DNA of 64,000 nt, from positions 1 to 64,000 of the forward strand of contig JAJPWX010000080.1 of the NCBI GenBank assembly GCA_021205755.1. The letters are read 5' to 3'. Both the position numbers and the translations under genes were made by a program. This document shows, one piece after another, positions 7,154-16,014 of the stretch. Each line of letters opens with the position of its first letter. Position 1 is the first letter of the stretch. Under the pieces are notes generated by a model. That model saw nothing but the letters and a program-made list of their open reading frames with translations. It had not been told where the DNA came from and did not search any database. Source of the stretch: Lachnospiraceae bacterium. GTDB taxonomy: Bacteria > Bacillota > Clostridia > Lachnospirales > Lachnospiraceae.

Positions 7154-8011
7154 GTGTCTATTCGGATTGAACACTTGAATTATACGTACAGCAACGGCAC
7201 GGTGTTTGAGCAGCATGCCCTGAAGGATATCAATCTGGAGCTGCCGGACGGCCAGTTTATCGGGATCATCGGTCATACCGGTTCGGGAAAATCGACATTG
7301 ATTCAGCACTTGAATGGTCTGCTCAAAGCAACCTCGGGGACGATTTATTATAATAATGAAAATATTTATGCGGAAGGCTACAGTATGAAGCAGCTCCGCA
7401 GTAAGGTAGGGCTGGTGTTTCAATACCCGGAATATCAGCTGTTTGAGACGGATGTGTTTACCGATGTCTGCTTTGGCCCGAAGAATCTGGGGCTGGAAAA
7501 GGAGGAGATCGAACGGCGTGCGGCGGAAGCGCTGAAGCTGGTCGGGCTGGGGGAGGAATATTACAAGGTATCCCCGTTTGAACTTTCCGGCGGACAAAAA
7601 CGGCGCGCGGCAATCGCCGGTATCCTGGCGATGGAGCCGGAGGTGCTGGTGCTGGATGAACCGACGGCTGGGCTGGATCCGAGAGGCCGGGACGACATTC
7701 TGGATCAGGTGGCGAGGCTGCACCAGGAGCGGAAGATCACGGTTGTCCTCGTGTCCCACAGCATGGAGGATGTTGCCCGCTATGTGCAGCGTATTATTGT
7801 AATGAATAAGGGTGAAGTCCTGTATGATGATGAGCCCAGGAAGGTGTTCCGCCATTATAAGGAGCTGGAGGCAGTGGGACTGGCTGCGCCGCAGGAGGTC
7901 TATCTGATGCACGAGCTGGCCGCGCTGGGCTGGGATGTCGACACAGATGCGGCGACGGCGGAGGAAGCAGCGGAATCCATTGCGCGGTGTTTGAAAAAAA
8001 TAACGAAATGA
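7154..8011 (+). CDS. ecfA2: Energy-coupling factor transporter ATPase 2
   Basis: About 285 residues, paralogous to the preceding gene: Walker A GHTGSGKST, Q loop FQYPEYQ, signature LSGGQKRR, Walker B LVLDEPTAG, histidine switch VSHSME. It forms the heterodimeric motor with EcfA1. I chose GTG at 7154, which has AAAGGAG eight bases upstream; the frame open from 7136 would include that ribosome binding site as codons. It is co-transcribed with ecfA1 and ecfT. Confidence 0.93.
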   Translation: MSIRIEHLNYTYSNGTVFEQHALKDINLELPDGQFIGIIGHTGSGKSTLIQHLNGLLKATSGTIYYNNENIYAEGYSMKQLRSKVGLVFQYPEYQLFETDVFTDVCFGPKNLGLEKEEIERRAAEALKLVGLGEEYYKVSPFELSGGQKRRAAIAGILAMEPEVLVLDEPTAGLDPRGRDDILDQVARLHQERKITVVLVSHSMEDVARYVQRIIVMNKGEVLYDDEPRKVFRHYKELEAVGLAAPQEVYLMHELAALGWDVDTDAATAEEAAESIARCLKKITK

Positions 8012-8065
8012 ACTGCTGAAAAAGCAGTCAGACATACGAATAAAACCTACAGAAAGAAGTAAACC

Positions 8066-8902
8066 ATGTTAAGAGAGATTACGTTAGGCCAATATTATCC
8101 GACCGACTCGGTCATTCATAAACTGGACCCAAGAGTAAAGCTCGCAGGAACAATGGTATTTATCATATCCCTGTTTGCATTCGGAAAGATCGAGTCCTAT
8201 CTGGTGGCGACCCTGTTTCTGGCCGCTGTGATACGTGTGTCAAAGGTTCCTTTCAAATATATGATTAAAGGGCTGAGAGCGATTCTGATGCTGTTGATGA
8301 TCACTGTCATTTTCAACCTGTTTCTGGTACAGGGTACCGTCCTGGTAAAATTCTGGGTGTTCCAGATCACGGTGGAAGGCGTCAAGACCGCTGTTTCCAT
8401 GGCGGTGCGTTTGATTTACCTGATCATCGGTTCTTCCGTGATGACGCTGACGACGACCCCGAATGACCTGACCGACGGGCTGGAGAAGTCGCTTTCTCCG
8501 CTGAAAAAGATTCACATACCGGTACACGAAATCGCTATGATGATGTCGATTGCGCTGCGGTTTATCCCGATTCTTCTGGAGGAGACGGATAAAATTATGA
8601 AAGCGCAGCAGGCGCGCGGCGCGGACTTTGAGTCTGGCAATCTGATTCAGAGGGCGAAAAATATGGTGCCGCTGCTGGTGCCACTCTTTATTTCCGCTTT
8701 TCGCCGCGCAAATGACCTGGCGATGGCAATGGAGGCGCGCGGTTACCACGGAGGCGAGGGACGGACCAAGATGCGTCCGCTTGTCTATCAGAAACGGGAC
8801 AGGACGGCTTATCTGGTGCTGCTGGGATATTTTGTCCTGATGTTTGTGGTGAGCCGGCTGAATATCATTGAGACGGTTTTGTTTGGAGCGCTTGGGTGGT
8901 AG
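8066..8902 (+). CDS. ecfT: Energy-coupling factor transporter transmembrane protein
   Basis: The 278-residue integral membrane protein has five or six hydrophobic segments and the two cytosolic Ala-Arg-Gly coupling motifs, QARGADFES and EARGYHGG, which dock onto the EcfA ATPases. The length and order match the canonical EcfA1-A2-T module. It lies 54 bases after ecfA2 and 67 bases before truA, the usual order in Firmicutes. Confidence 0.93.
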   Translation: MLREITLGQYYPTDSVIHKLDPRVKLAGTMVFIISLFAFGKIESYLVATLFLAAVIRVSKVPFKYMIKGLRAILMLLMITVIFNLFLVQGTVLVKFWVFQITVEGVKTAVSMAVRLIYLIIGSSVMTLTTTPNDLTDGLEKSLSPLKKIHIPVHEIAMMMSIALRFIPILLEETDKIMKAQQARGADFESGNLIQRAKNMVPLLVPLFISAFRRANDLAMAMEARGYHGGEGRTKMRPLVYQKRDRTAYLVLLGYFVLMFVVSRLNIIETVLFGALGW

Positions 8903-8969
8903 AGCATGGAGCGCGTAAGATGCGGGGCGGCCATTGCGGCGAATGCATTTGCGTTGGAGATTGAATGAA

Positions 8970-9749
8970 GTGAAACGGGTAAAACTGATTGTTGCTTACG
9001 ACGGCACGAATTACTGCGGCTGGCAGGTGCAGCCCAATGGGATATCGGTTGCTGGTACATTGAATCAGCATCTGAGTGAGCTGCTGAACGAAGATATTTA
9101 CGTGCTTGGCGCGAGCCGTACGGACGCGGGGGTGCATGCGCGGGGGAATGTAGCGGTCTTTGATACAGAGGCGCGGATGCCTGCGGATCGGATTTCGTAT
9201 GCGCTGAATGCGCGGCTTCCGGAGGATATCCGTATCCAGGATTCCAGAGAAGTCCCGCCAGATTTCCACCCGCGCTTCGCCAAGACACGCAAGACCTACG
9301 AATATAAAATCTGGAACCGGCGTTTTCCAGAGCCGTGCACCAGGCTGTATTCACTGTTTTACCACTGGAATCTCGACGTGGAGCGGATGCGGCGGGCGGC
9401 CGCTTACCTGGTCGGAACGCATGATTTCACAAGCTTCTGCACCAGTAAGCCGGAGGTCACAAACCATGTGCGGACGATTTACAGTCTGGAAATAGATGTG
9501 CAGGGCGAAACGATGGAATATGGCAGAGAAATCTGCGGAAATGGTGTTGGCATGATCACCGTGCGTATCTGCGGAAACGGTTTCCTCTATAATATGGTAC
9601 GCATCATTGTGGGAACGCTTCTGAAAGTGGGCGGCGGTATGATGGAGCCGGAAGAAGTGCAGACAATCCTGGAAGCAAAAGACCGCAGCCTCGCCGGAGA
9701 TACGGCACAGGCGCATGGACTGACGCTGGTTGGGATTGAGTATTTGTAA
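8970..9749 (+). CDS. truA: tRNA pseudouridine(38-40) synthase
   Basis: The 259-residue enzyme converts uridine to pseudouridine at positions 38-40 of the tRNA anticodon arm. The catalytic aspartate is in SRTDAGVHARGN (about residue 53), and the C-terminal NGFLYNMVRIIVGTLLKVG is typical of the family. I chose GTG at 8970 (VKRVKLIVAYDGTNYCGW) because this is where family members begin and GGAG lies 11 bases upstream. It is the last gene of the ecf operon. Confidence 0.93.
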   Translation: MKRVKLIVAYDGTNYCGWQVQPNGISVAGTLNQHLSELLNEDIYVLGASRTDAGVHARGNVAVFDTEARMPADRISYALNARLPEDIRIQDSREVPPDFHPRFAKTRKTYEYKIWNRRFPEPCTRLYSLFYHWNLDVERMRRAAAYLVGTHDFTSFCTSKPEVTNHVRTIYSLEIDVQGETMEYGREICGNGVGMITVRICGNGFLYNMVRIIVGTLLKVGGGMMEPEEVQTILEAKDRSLAGDTAQAHGLTLVGIEYL

Positions 9750-9757
9750 AAAAGTTC

Positions 9758-9786
9758 TTGTAATTTGTGGGTATACCTGTTATAAT
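9758..9786 (+). promoter_or_regulatory. Consensus promoter downstream of truA
   Basis: TTGTAA at 9758-9763 and TATAAT at 9781-9786 with a 17-base spacer form a near-consensus sigma-A promoter starting only nine bases after the truA stop. No plus-strand gene follows; transcription would run about 75 bases into the palindromic terminator. This suggests that the product is a short non-coding RNA. Confidence 0.7.
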
Positions 9787-9792
9787 GTTTTT

Positions 9793-9870
9793 GCAATTTT
9801 AGTATGTACTGCAAAAAATGACAGAAAAGACCCCGCGAGTGTGTGTCGCGGGGCTTTTTCTGTCATTTTT
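9793..9870 (+). ncRNA. Predicted short antisense RNA opposite a membrane peptide mRNA
   Basis: A transcript starting about seven bases after the -10 at 9781-9786 and ending at the T run of the palindrome would be about 78 nt. It contains no open frame with a ribosome binding site. Its 3' half is complementary to the 3' end of the mRNA of the 29-residue peptide encoded on the minus strand. The geometry resembles the txpA/RatA type I toxin-antitoxin pair of Bacillus subtilis, in which the antitoxin RNA overlaps the toxin mRNA at the 3' ends. This is inference from promoter and terminator positions only. Confidence 0.5.
9814..9870. terminator. Bidirectional palindromic terminator
   Basis: The arms AAAAATGACAGAAAAGACCC(CGCGA) and (TCGCG)GGGCTTTTTCTGTCATTTTT enclose the loop GTGTGTG. 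Nearly every base of the 25-bp stem pairs, and each strand ends in a T run. It serves truA and the short RNA on the plus strand, and the peptide gene at 9870-9959 on the minus strand. Confidence 0.85.
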
Positions 9871-9959
9871 TATTGCTCATTGCGGTCAATCCACTTGCAG
9901 ATGATGTGTGTGAACACTCCGCCAGTGATCCCGATGAGCAATTTTAATATATACTGCAT
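9870..9959 (-). CDS. 29-residue membrane peptide, type I toxin-like
   Basis: The frame begins MQYILKLLIGITGG and ends FTHIICKWIDRNEQ: a single hydrophobic helix (about residues 3-21) followed by a short charged, polar tail. That is the usual architecture of type I toxins and holin-like peptides. GGGAGG lies about nine bases upstream of the ATG, and the stop lies at the edge of a strong terminator. A possible promoter is at 10012-10040. An oppositely directed promoter at 9758-9786 would produce an RNA overlapping the mRNA 3' end. A toxin role is inferred from size, topology and antisense arrangement; a regulatory small membrane protein is the alternative. Confidence 0.6.
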   Translation of the reverse strand: MQYILKLLIGITGGVFTHIICKWIDRNEQ

Positions 9960-10011
9960 GACTGAGCACCTCCCTTCTATATGCGCGGTTTGAGGTTACA
10001 AAAACGATTAT

Positions 10012-10040
10012 AATATACATTTAATAGAAATAATAGTAAA
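10012..10040 (-). promoter_or_regulatory. Putative promoter of the membrane peptide gene
   Basis: On the minus strand TTTACT (10040-10035) and TATATT (10017-10012) are separated by 17 bases in a very AT-rich stretch, giving a leader of about 45 bases before the peptide start codon. A second -10-like TATAAT overlaps a few bases downstream. Confidence 0.5.
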
Positions 10041-10130
10041 ATAATTATAAAAATATTCTCGAAAAATATGAAAATAATATCAATTACCTTGTAAAATGGA
10101 ATTGGATGTGTTATCATTAATTCATTTCAG

Positions 10131-10155
10131 GAGTCTGCAGGAGAAAAACAGACTC
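10131..10155 (+). other. Hairpin in the thioesterase leader
   Basis: GAGTCTG at 10131-10137 pairs perfectly with CAGACTC at 10149-10155 around an A-rich loop, followed by TTTC. It lies 24 bases before the thioesterase start. It could be a weak attenuator or mRNA 5' stabiliser. Confidence 0.4.
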
Positions 10156-10178
10156 TTTCGATGAAAATGGAGGCAAAT

Positions 10179-10892
10179 ATGGCGTATCAGTTTGAGAGCA
10201 GGATTCGTTTCAGTGAGGTCGGGCAGGACCGGAGGCTGACGAAGGTTTCTCTGGTGGATTATTTTCAGGACTGTTCTACGTTTCACTCGGAGGAATGTGG
10301 GATTGGCATTGACTGTCTGGACGTGCACGGCTGTGTCTGGATGATTTTATTCTGGCAAATCGATATTCAAAGGCTGCCGCAGATGGGGGAGCATGTGATT
10401 ACGAGAACCTGGCCTTACGATTTCCAGGCATTTTATGGGTATCGGAACTTTGCTCTGCTGGACGAACGGGAGCAGTACCTGGCGAAGGCGAACAGTGTCT
10501 GGGCGCTGATTGATCGGAAGACGGAACGGCCGATGCGGGTGCTGCCGGAGGTGGCGAACGGATATGGGCTGGAGCCGCGTCTGGATATGGAGTATCTGCC
10601 GCGCAAGATAAAGCCCTCCGGTGAGGGAGAACGGATGGAAGCTTTTCGGGTCGGAAGGCAGCATCTGGATACCAATCATCATGTCAATAACGGACAGTAT
10701 ATTTATATGGCGGAGGAATATCTGCCCGAGGGGTTTGAGACAGGGCGGCTCTGTGTAGAGTATCGAAAACAGGCCCGGCTGCATGATGTGATCGTGCCTT
10801 ATGTGTATCGGGAAGAGAAAGCGGTGACGGTGAGTCTTTGCGATGAGGCCGGGGCGCCATACGCGATCGTGAAGAATGAGAAAAAAGAGTGA
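10179..10892 (+). CDS. Acyl-ACP thioesterase
   Basis: The 237-residue protein belongs to the acyl-ACP thioesterase family (double hot-dog fold), which releases fatty acids from acyl carrier protein. Diagnostic segments are RFSEVGQDRRLTKVSLVDYF near the N-terminus and the second hot-dog motif DTNHHVNNGQYI (about residue 165), in which Asn and His form part of the active site. I chose ATG at 10179 with TGGAGG upstream; the longer start at 10161 has no site. It lies 42 bases before cvfB and may be co-transcribed with it. Confidence 0.85.
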   Translation: MAYQFESRIRFSEVGQDRRLTKVSLVDYFQDCSTFHSEECGIGIDCLDVHGCVWMILFWQIDIQRLPQMGEHVITRTWPYDFQAFYGYRNFALLDEREQYLAKANSVWALIDRKTERPMRVLPEVANGYGLEPRLDMEYLPRKIKPSGEGERMEAFRVGRQHLDTNHHVNNGQYIYMAEEYLPEGFETGRLCVEYRKQARLHDVIVPYVYREEKAVTVSLCDEAGAPYAIVKNEKKE

Positions 10893-10934
10893 CACGGGTG
10901 AGAAGGATAAGTGCGCCCGGAAATGAGGGATGAT

Positions 10935-11777
10935 ATGTTGCGAATAGGGGAAAAACAGGAACTGGCGGTTGTGAAAAAGGTAGACTTCGGCGTATACCTG
11001 GCAGATGCATCGGAGGAGAAAGAAGAAAAAGTGCTCCTCCCGAAAAAGGAGGTTCCGGAAGAAACAGCGGTGGGAGACCGGCTGGAGGTTTTTCTTTACC
11101 GGGATTCCAAAGATCGTCTGATCGCTACACGCAGAGAACCGAAGCTGACGGTTGGAAGGTTTGCGGTTCTGAAGGTGAAGGAAGTGTCAAAGATCGGCGC
11201 GTTTCTGGACTGGGGCCTGGAAAAGGATCTGCTTCTTCCATATCATGAGCAGACGGCGAAGGTTTTTGCGGGGGATGAATGTCTGGTGGCTATGTATGTG
11301 GACAAGAGCGGGCGGCTCTGCGCGACGATGCGCGTCTATCCGTATCTGTACCGCAATTCGCCCTATGTGCTGAACGACGAGGTGGATGGTCGCGTCTATG
11401 AGCTGAGTGAGAACTTCGGCACCTTTGTGGCGGTGGACGACAAATATTCCGGCCTGATTCCGCGCCGGGAGGGCGTGACCGGGCTGAAGCCCGGCGACCG
11501 TATACACGCGCGGGTGACGGGAGTAAAGGAGGATGGCAAGCTGGATCTGAGCATCCGTGAAAAGGCCTATCTGCAAATCAATGAGGACGCGGAAATGGTC
11601 ATGGATGTCATCGACGAGTATGCGGGTGTGCTTCCCTTTGACGACCGGGCAGACCCAGAGATTATTCGCAGGGAATTTGGCCTGAGTAAAAATGCTTTCA
11701 AGCGCGCTGTGGGGCGGCTGATGAAAGAGGGCAGGGTTGAGATTCGCGAGCGCAGGATCTACAAAGTAAAAGGATAG
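10935..11777 (+). CDS. cvfB: S1-domain RNA-binding protein, CvfB/YitL family
   Basis: About 280 residues with three tandem S1-like OB folds and a C-terminal winged helix, the arrangement of CvfB. Recognisable pieces are VKKVDFGVYLA, KVKEVSKIGAFLDWGLEKDL, the S1 repeat around VDGRVYELSENFGTFVAVDD, and the terminal FGLSKNAFKRAVGRLMKEG. Members bind RNA and influence virulence gene expression in staphylococci; the molecular role here is not known. The ATG at 10935 follows GAGGGATGAT, a better site than the start at 10911. Confidence 0.85.
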   Translation: MLRIGEKQELAVVKKVDFGVYLADASEEKEEKVLLPKKEVPEETAVGDRLEVFLYRDSKDRLIATRREPKLTVGRFAVLKVKEVSKIGAFLDWGLEKDLLLPYHEQTAKVFAGDECLVAMYVDKSGRLCATMRVYPYLYRNSPYVLNDEVDGRVYELSENFGTFVAVDDKYSGLIPRREGVTGLKPGDRIHARVTGVKEDGKLDLSIREKAYLQINEDAEMVMDVIDEYAGVLPFDDRADPEIIRREFGLSKNAFKRAVGRLMKEGRVEIRERRIYKVKG

Positions 11778-11819
11778 TCTATTACACAGAATCAAAAAAC
11801 AACGAGGAGGAAAACCATC

Positions 11820-12194
11820 ATGAAAAAAGCGATCAGCACAGACAAGGCACCGGCAGCGATCGGACCATATTCGCAGGCAATTGAGACAGATGGCTTCGTC
11901 TTTACATCCGGTGTGATTCCGGTGAATCCGGCGACCGGCGAGATTCCGGAGGGCGTGGAAGCACAGGCAGAGCAGGCATTTTCAAACCTGGCGGCACTGC
12001 TGGAGGCATCCGGAACGAGCGTGGAGCAGGTGATCAAGACGACGGTATTTATTAAGGAAATGAATGATTTTGGGAAAATCAACGAGATTTACGCAAAATA
12101 TTTCACCGGAGTTTTCCCAGCGCGCTCCTGTGTGGAAGTGGCGAGACTGCCGAAGGATGTGCTGCTGGAAGTAGAGGCTGTCGCGGTAAAATAA
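11820..12194 (+). CDS. ridA: RidA family 2-iminobutanoate/2-iminopropanoate deaminase
   Basis: The 124-residue protein is of standard RidA length. It hydrolyses reactive enamine/imine intermediates released by PLP enzymes. Family signatures are IGPYSQAI, TSGVIPVNPATGEIP and the C-terminal PARSCVEVARLPKDVLLEVE containing the substrate-binding arginine. A GAGGAGG site lies ahead of the ATG. It precedes dnaE by 33 bases. Confidence 0.93.
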   Translation: MKKAISTDKAPAAIGPYSQAIETDGFVFTSGVIPVNPATGEIPEGVEAQAEQAFSNLAALLEASGTSVEQVIKTTVFIKEMNDFGKINEIYAKYFTGVFPARSCVEVARLPKDVLLEVEAVAVK

Positions 12195-12227
12195 AAATAG
12201 AAAACCTTCCAGAGAAAGGAGCCTGCC

Positions 12228-15200
12228 ATGAATTTCACGCATTTACATGTCCACACAGAATACAGTCTGTTGGACGGTTCGAATAAGATAACTGAATATG
12301 TGCGGCAGGTGAAGGTTCTGGGGATGGACAGCGCAGCGATTACCGATCACGGCGTGATGTATGGTGTGATTGACTTTTACCGCGCCGCGAAGGCGGAGGG
12401 GATTACCCCGATCTTGGGCTGTGAAGTGTATGTGGCGCCCGGCTCCAGGTACGATCGGGAGCTTGGGCAGTCAGAGGAGCGTTATCACCATCTGGTGCTG
12501 CTCGCAGAGAATAATACCGGTTATCAGAATTTGACTAAAATTGTTTCAAAGGGTTTTGTCGAGGGTTTTTATTATAAGCCGCGCGTGGATCTGGAGGTTT
12601 TGCGCGAGTATCACGAGGGGATTATCGCGCTAAGCGCCTGTCTGGCGGGAGCCGTGCCGCGCCTGTTACAGCGTGGGATGTATGAAGAAGCAAAAGCGGA
12701 GGCGCAAAAGCACCTGGAGATTTTCGGAGAAGGCAATTATTTTCTGGAGCTGCAGGATCATGGCATTCCGGCTCAAAAACTCGTAAATCAGCAGTTGGTG
12801 CGGATGAGCAGGGAGCTGGGCATTCCGATGGTGGCGACGAATGATGTACATTATACGTATGAGGAAGACGCCTCGGCGCATGACATTTTGCTCTGTTTGC
12901 AGACCGGGAAAAAGCTTTCGGATGAGAATCGGATGCGCTATGAGGGCGGGCAGTATTTTGTAAAATCGCCGGAACAGATGGCGGAGCTTTTTCCGTACGC
13001 GCCGGAAGCACTTGAAAATACGCATAAGATTGCGGAGCGCTGTCATGTTGAGATTGAGTTTGGTGTGACAAAGCTGCCGAAATTTGACGTGCCCTCGCCT
13101 TATACCTCCTGGGAATACTTAAATAAGCTCTGCTCGGAGGGGCTGGTGAAACGCTATGGCGACCGCGCGGAGGAGATTCGTCCGCGCCTGGACTATGAGC
13201 TTTCTGTCATTCAGAAGATGGGTTATGTGGATTATTTCCTGATTGTGTGGGATTTCATTCATTATGCGCGGGAGCAGGACATTATGGTGGGGCCAGGCCG
13301 CGGCTCAGCGGCCGGAAGCGTCGTGTCGTATACGCTTGAAATCACGCAGCTTGACCCAATCCGCTACAACCTGCTCTTTGAGCGTTTCCTGAACCCGGAG
13401 CGTGTGTCCATGCCGGATATTGACGTGGATTTCTGCTTCGAGCGGCGTCAGGAAGTGATTGATTATGTTATGCGCAAATACGGCAAAGACCGCGTGGTGC
13501 AGATTGTGACCTTTGGTACAATGGCTGCGCGCGGCGTGATCCGCGATGTGGGGCGTGTGATGGATCTGCCCTATGCACTTTGTGATTCCATTTCCAAGAT
13601 GGTGCCCAAAGAACTGGATATTACCCTGGATAAGGCGCTGGAAATGAGTCAGGAGCTGCGCAAGGCATATGAGACCGATGAGCAGGTGCATGCGCTGATT
13701 GATATGTCAAAGCGTCTGGAGGGACTGCCGCGGCACACCTCGATGCACGCGGCGGGCGTGGTGATCAGTCAGAAAAGCATGGATGAGTATGTCCCTCTCT
13801 CGCGGGCTTCTGACGGCACAATTACGACGCAGTTTACGATGACGACGATCGAAGAGCTGGGGCTTCTGAAAATGGATTTTCTGGGGCTGCGCACGCTGAC
13901 CGTGATTCAGAACGCGGTAAAGCTTGCCGAAAAGAGCAGCGGCCTCTCGATTGATATAGACGCGATTGATTTTAACGACAAGGCGGTTTACGATTCGCTG
14001 GCCACCGGAAAAACGGACGGTGTGTTCCAGTTGGAAAGCACGGGCATGAAAAACTTCATGAAGGAGCTGAAGCCGCAGAGCCTGGAGGATGTGATTGCCG
14101 GTATCTCGCTTTACCGCCCGGGTCCGATGGATTTCATACCCAAGTATATTTACGGGAAAAATCACCCCGAAGACATCAAATATGACTGTCCGCAGCTGGA
14201 GCCGATTCTGGAGCCGACCTACGGATGCATTGTTTACCAGGAGCAGGTTATGCAGATCGTGCGCGACCTGGGCGGCTATACCCTGGGGCGCAGCGACCTT
14301 GTCCGCCGTGCGATGTCGAAGAAAAAAGCCTCCGTGATGGCCAAAGAGCGGCAGAATTTTGTTTATGGAAACGAAGAGGAGGGCGTGCCAGGCTGCATAG
14401 CGAATGGAATTGACGAGAAAACCGCGAATGCTATTTTTGATGAGATGACGGATTTCGCGCGCTATGCGTTCAATAAGTCGCATGCGGCGGCCTATGCGGT
14501 CGTGGCCTATCAGACCGCCTGGCTGAAATATTATTATCCGGTCGAATTTATGGCCGCATTAATGACCTCTGTCATTGATAATCCCGGCAAGGTCGCGGAA
14601 TATACGCTTACCTGCCGTCAAATGGGGATTGAGATCCTGCCGCCGGATATTAATACCGGAGAGAGCGGCTTTTCCGTTGGTGCGTTTGATGATTTGGAGG
14701 CTTCGGCAGAGTCGTCGGCCTCTGGGGAAAAGCCTGCCAGGAAATATAAGATTCGCTACGCGCTCAGTGCGCTCAAAAGCATCGGCCGTCCGGTGATTGA
14801 CGGCATCGTGGCGGAGCGGAAAAACGGCGGTGCTTTCCGAAGCCTCCAGGATTTCATCGAGCGGGTCAGCGGGAGCAAGGATGTCAACAAGCGGACCATC
14901 GAGAGCCTGATCAAAGCCGGTGCGCTGGACTGCTTTGGCAATACGCGCAAGCAGATGCTGATGGGCTACGCGCGGATCATGGATTATGCGGCAGCGCAGA
15001 AAAAGGACTCGGTATCGGGGCAGATGTCTTTGTTTGATCTGCTGGGCGAGGAAGATAAAAAGGAGCTTGAGATTCGGCTTCCGGAGGTCGGAGAATTTGA
15101 CAAGGAACAGCTTCTGGCATTTGAAAAAGAAGTGCTGGGCATCTACGTCAGCGGACATCCTCTGGATCGCTATGAGGGGAAATGGCGCGCCACGATCACC

Positions 15201-15902
15201 AATGTCACCACGGACTTTCAGCTGGATGAGGAGACCAACCAGTCGGTTGTACAGGACGACAGCCGCGCAGTCATTGGCGGTATGATTTCGAATAAAACAG
15301 TCAAGTATACAAAGAACAACAAGACGATGGCTTTCCTGACCCTGGAGGATCTGGTCGGTACTGTGGAGGTGGTCGTATTCCCGCGCGATTATGAGGCATA
15401 CAATCAATATCTGACGCCGGATAACAAGATCTTTGTGCGCGGTCGTGTCAGCTGCGAGGACGACCGGCCGAGCAAGCTGATCTGCGAGCGCGTGTGGCCA
15501 TTTGAGCAGGAACAGGGGCAAAATTCAGGACAAAACCAAAATCTGGGAGCTGCTCCTGGTATTTTATCCGGAGAAAACCTTACACCGCAGCCGGGCGGCT
15601 ACGCAAATCGTTCCAGCGGTCAGAAGAGATGGGATACCGCCCAAAAGCCAGAGGGCAATGGCCGGGAACTCTGGGTACAGTTTGCCGATAAACAGGAGTA
15701 TGCGCAGAAGGAAGGACAGCTCTTCGGGGTTCTCCGCGAAAGCGAAGGCGAGGACTATGTCGTGATTTATGTGCGTAGCGAGCGTGCTGTGCGCAGGCTT
15801 GGTGCAAACTGGGCAATCGACGCGAACGAAGAGCTTGTGGAAGGGCTGCGCTCGATCTTCGGTGCCGAAAACGTGAAGTTTATGGAGAAAAAGCAGAAAT
15901 AA
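12228..15902 (+). CDS. dnaE: DNA polymerase III alpha subunit
   Basis: The 1224-residue replicative polymerase has an N-terminal PHP domain (HLHVHTEYSLLDG, with GCEVYVAPG), the catalytic palm with GPGRGSAAGS and the metal-binding DIDVDF, the tandem helix-hairpin-helix region, and a C-terminal OB fold around residues 1010-1090. Between the OB fold and the C-terminal 70 residues is a Gln/Asn/Gly-rich linker (about 1090-1155) that is probably disordered. AAAGGAG precedes the ATG. A hairpin terminator follows at 15912. Confidence 0.97.
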   Translation: MNFTHLHVHTEYSLLDGSNKITEYVRQVKVLGMDSAAITDHGVMYGVIDFYRAAKAEGITPILGCEVYVAPGSRYDRELGQSEERYHHLVLLAENNTGYQNLTKIVSKGFVEGFYYKPRVDLEVLREYHEGIIALSACLAGAVPRLLQRGMYEEAKAEAQKHLEIFGEGNYFLELQDHGIPAQKLVNQQLVRMSRELGIPMVATNDVHYTYEEDASAHDILLCLQTGKKLSDENRMRYEGGQYFVKSPEQMAELFPYAPEALENTHKIAERCHVEIEFGVTKLPKFDVPSPYTSWEYLNKLCSEGLVKRYGDRAEEIRPRLDYELSVIQKMGYVDYFLIVWDFIHYAREQDIMVGPGRGSAAGSVVSYTLEITQLDPIRYNLLFERFLNPERVSMPDIDVDFCFERRQEVIDYVMRKYGKDRVVQIVTFGTMAARGVIRDVGRVMDLPYALCDSISKMVPKELDITLDKALEMSQELRKAYETDEQVHALIDMSKRLEGLPRHTSMHAAGVVISQKSMDEYVPLSRASDGTITTQFTMTTIEELGLLKMDFLGLRTLTVIQNAVKLAEKSSGLSIDIDAIDFNDKAVYDSLATGKTDGVFQLESTGMKNFMKELKPQSLEDVIAGISLYRPGPMDFIPKYIYGKNHPEDIKYDCPQLEPILEPTYGCIVYQEQVMQIVRDLGGYTLGRSDLVRRAMSKKKASVMAKERQNFVYGNEEEGVPGCIANGIDEKTANAIFDEMTDFARYAFNKSHAAAYAVVAYQTAWLKYYYPVEFMAALMTSVIDNPGKVAEYTLTCRQMGIEILPPDINTGESGFSVGAFDDLEASAESSASGEKPARKYKIRYALSALKSIGRPVIDGIVAERKNGGAFRSLQDFIERVSGSKDVNKRTIESLIKAGALDCFGNTRKQMLMGYARIMDYAAAQKKDSVSGQMSLFDLLGEEDKKELEIRLPEVGEFDKEQLLAFEKEVLGIYVSGHPLDRYEGKWRATITNVTTDFQLDEETNQSVVQDDSRAVIGGMISNKTVKYTKNNKTMAFLTLEDLVGTVEVVVFPRDYEAYNQYLTPDNKIFVRGRVSCEDDRPSKLICERVWPFEQEQGQNSGQNQNLGAAPGILSGENLTPQPGGYANRSSGQKRWDTAQKPEGNGRELWVQFADKQEYAQKEGQLFGVLRESEGEDYVVIYVRSERAVRRLGANWAIDANEELVEGLRSIFGAENVKFMEKKQK

Positions 15903-15911
15903 TCAGGATGC

Positions 15912-15938
15912 AAAAGGCCGTCACAGGGCGGCCTTTTT
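15912..15938 (+). terminator. Intrinsic terminator of dnaE
   Basis: AAAAGGCCG at 15912-15919 pairs with CGGCCTTTTT at 15929-15938 around TCACAGGG, followed by T residues. It lies ten bases after the dnaE stop codon. Confidence 0.85.
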
Positions 15939-16014
15939 GCGTAATTGACGCAGATGAACTGCGAAAGCTTGATTGAGATACAGCTGGCGAATGATACAGG
16001 GGAGGATATGAGAA

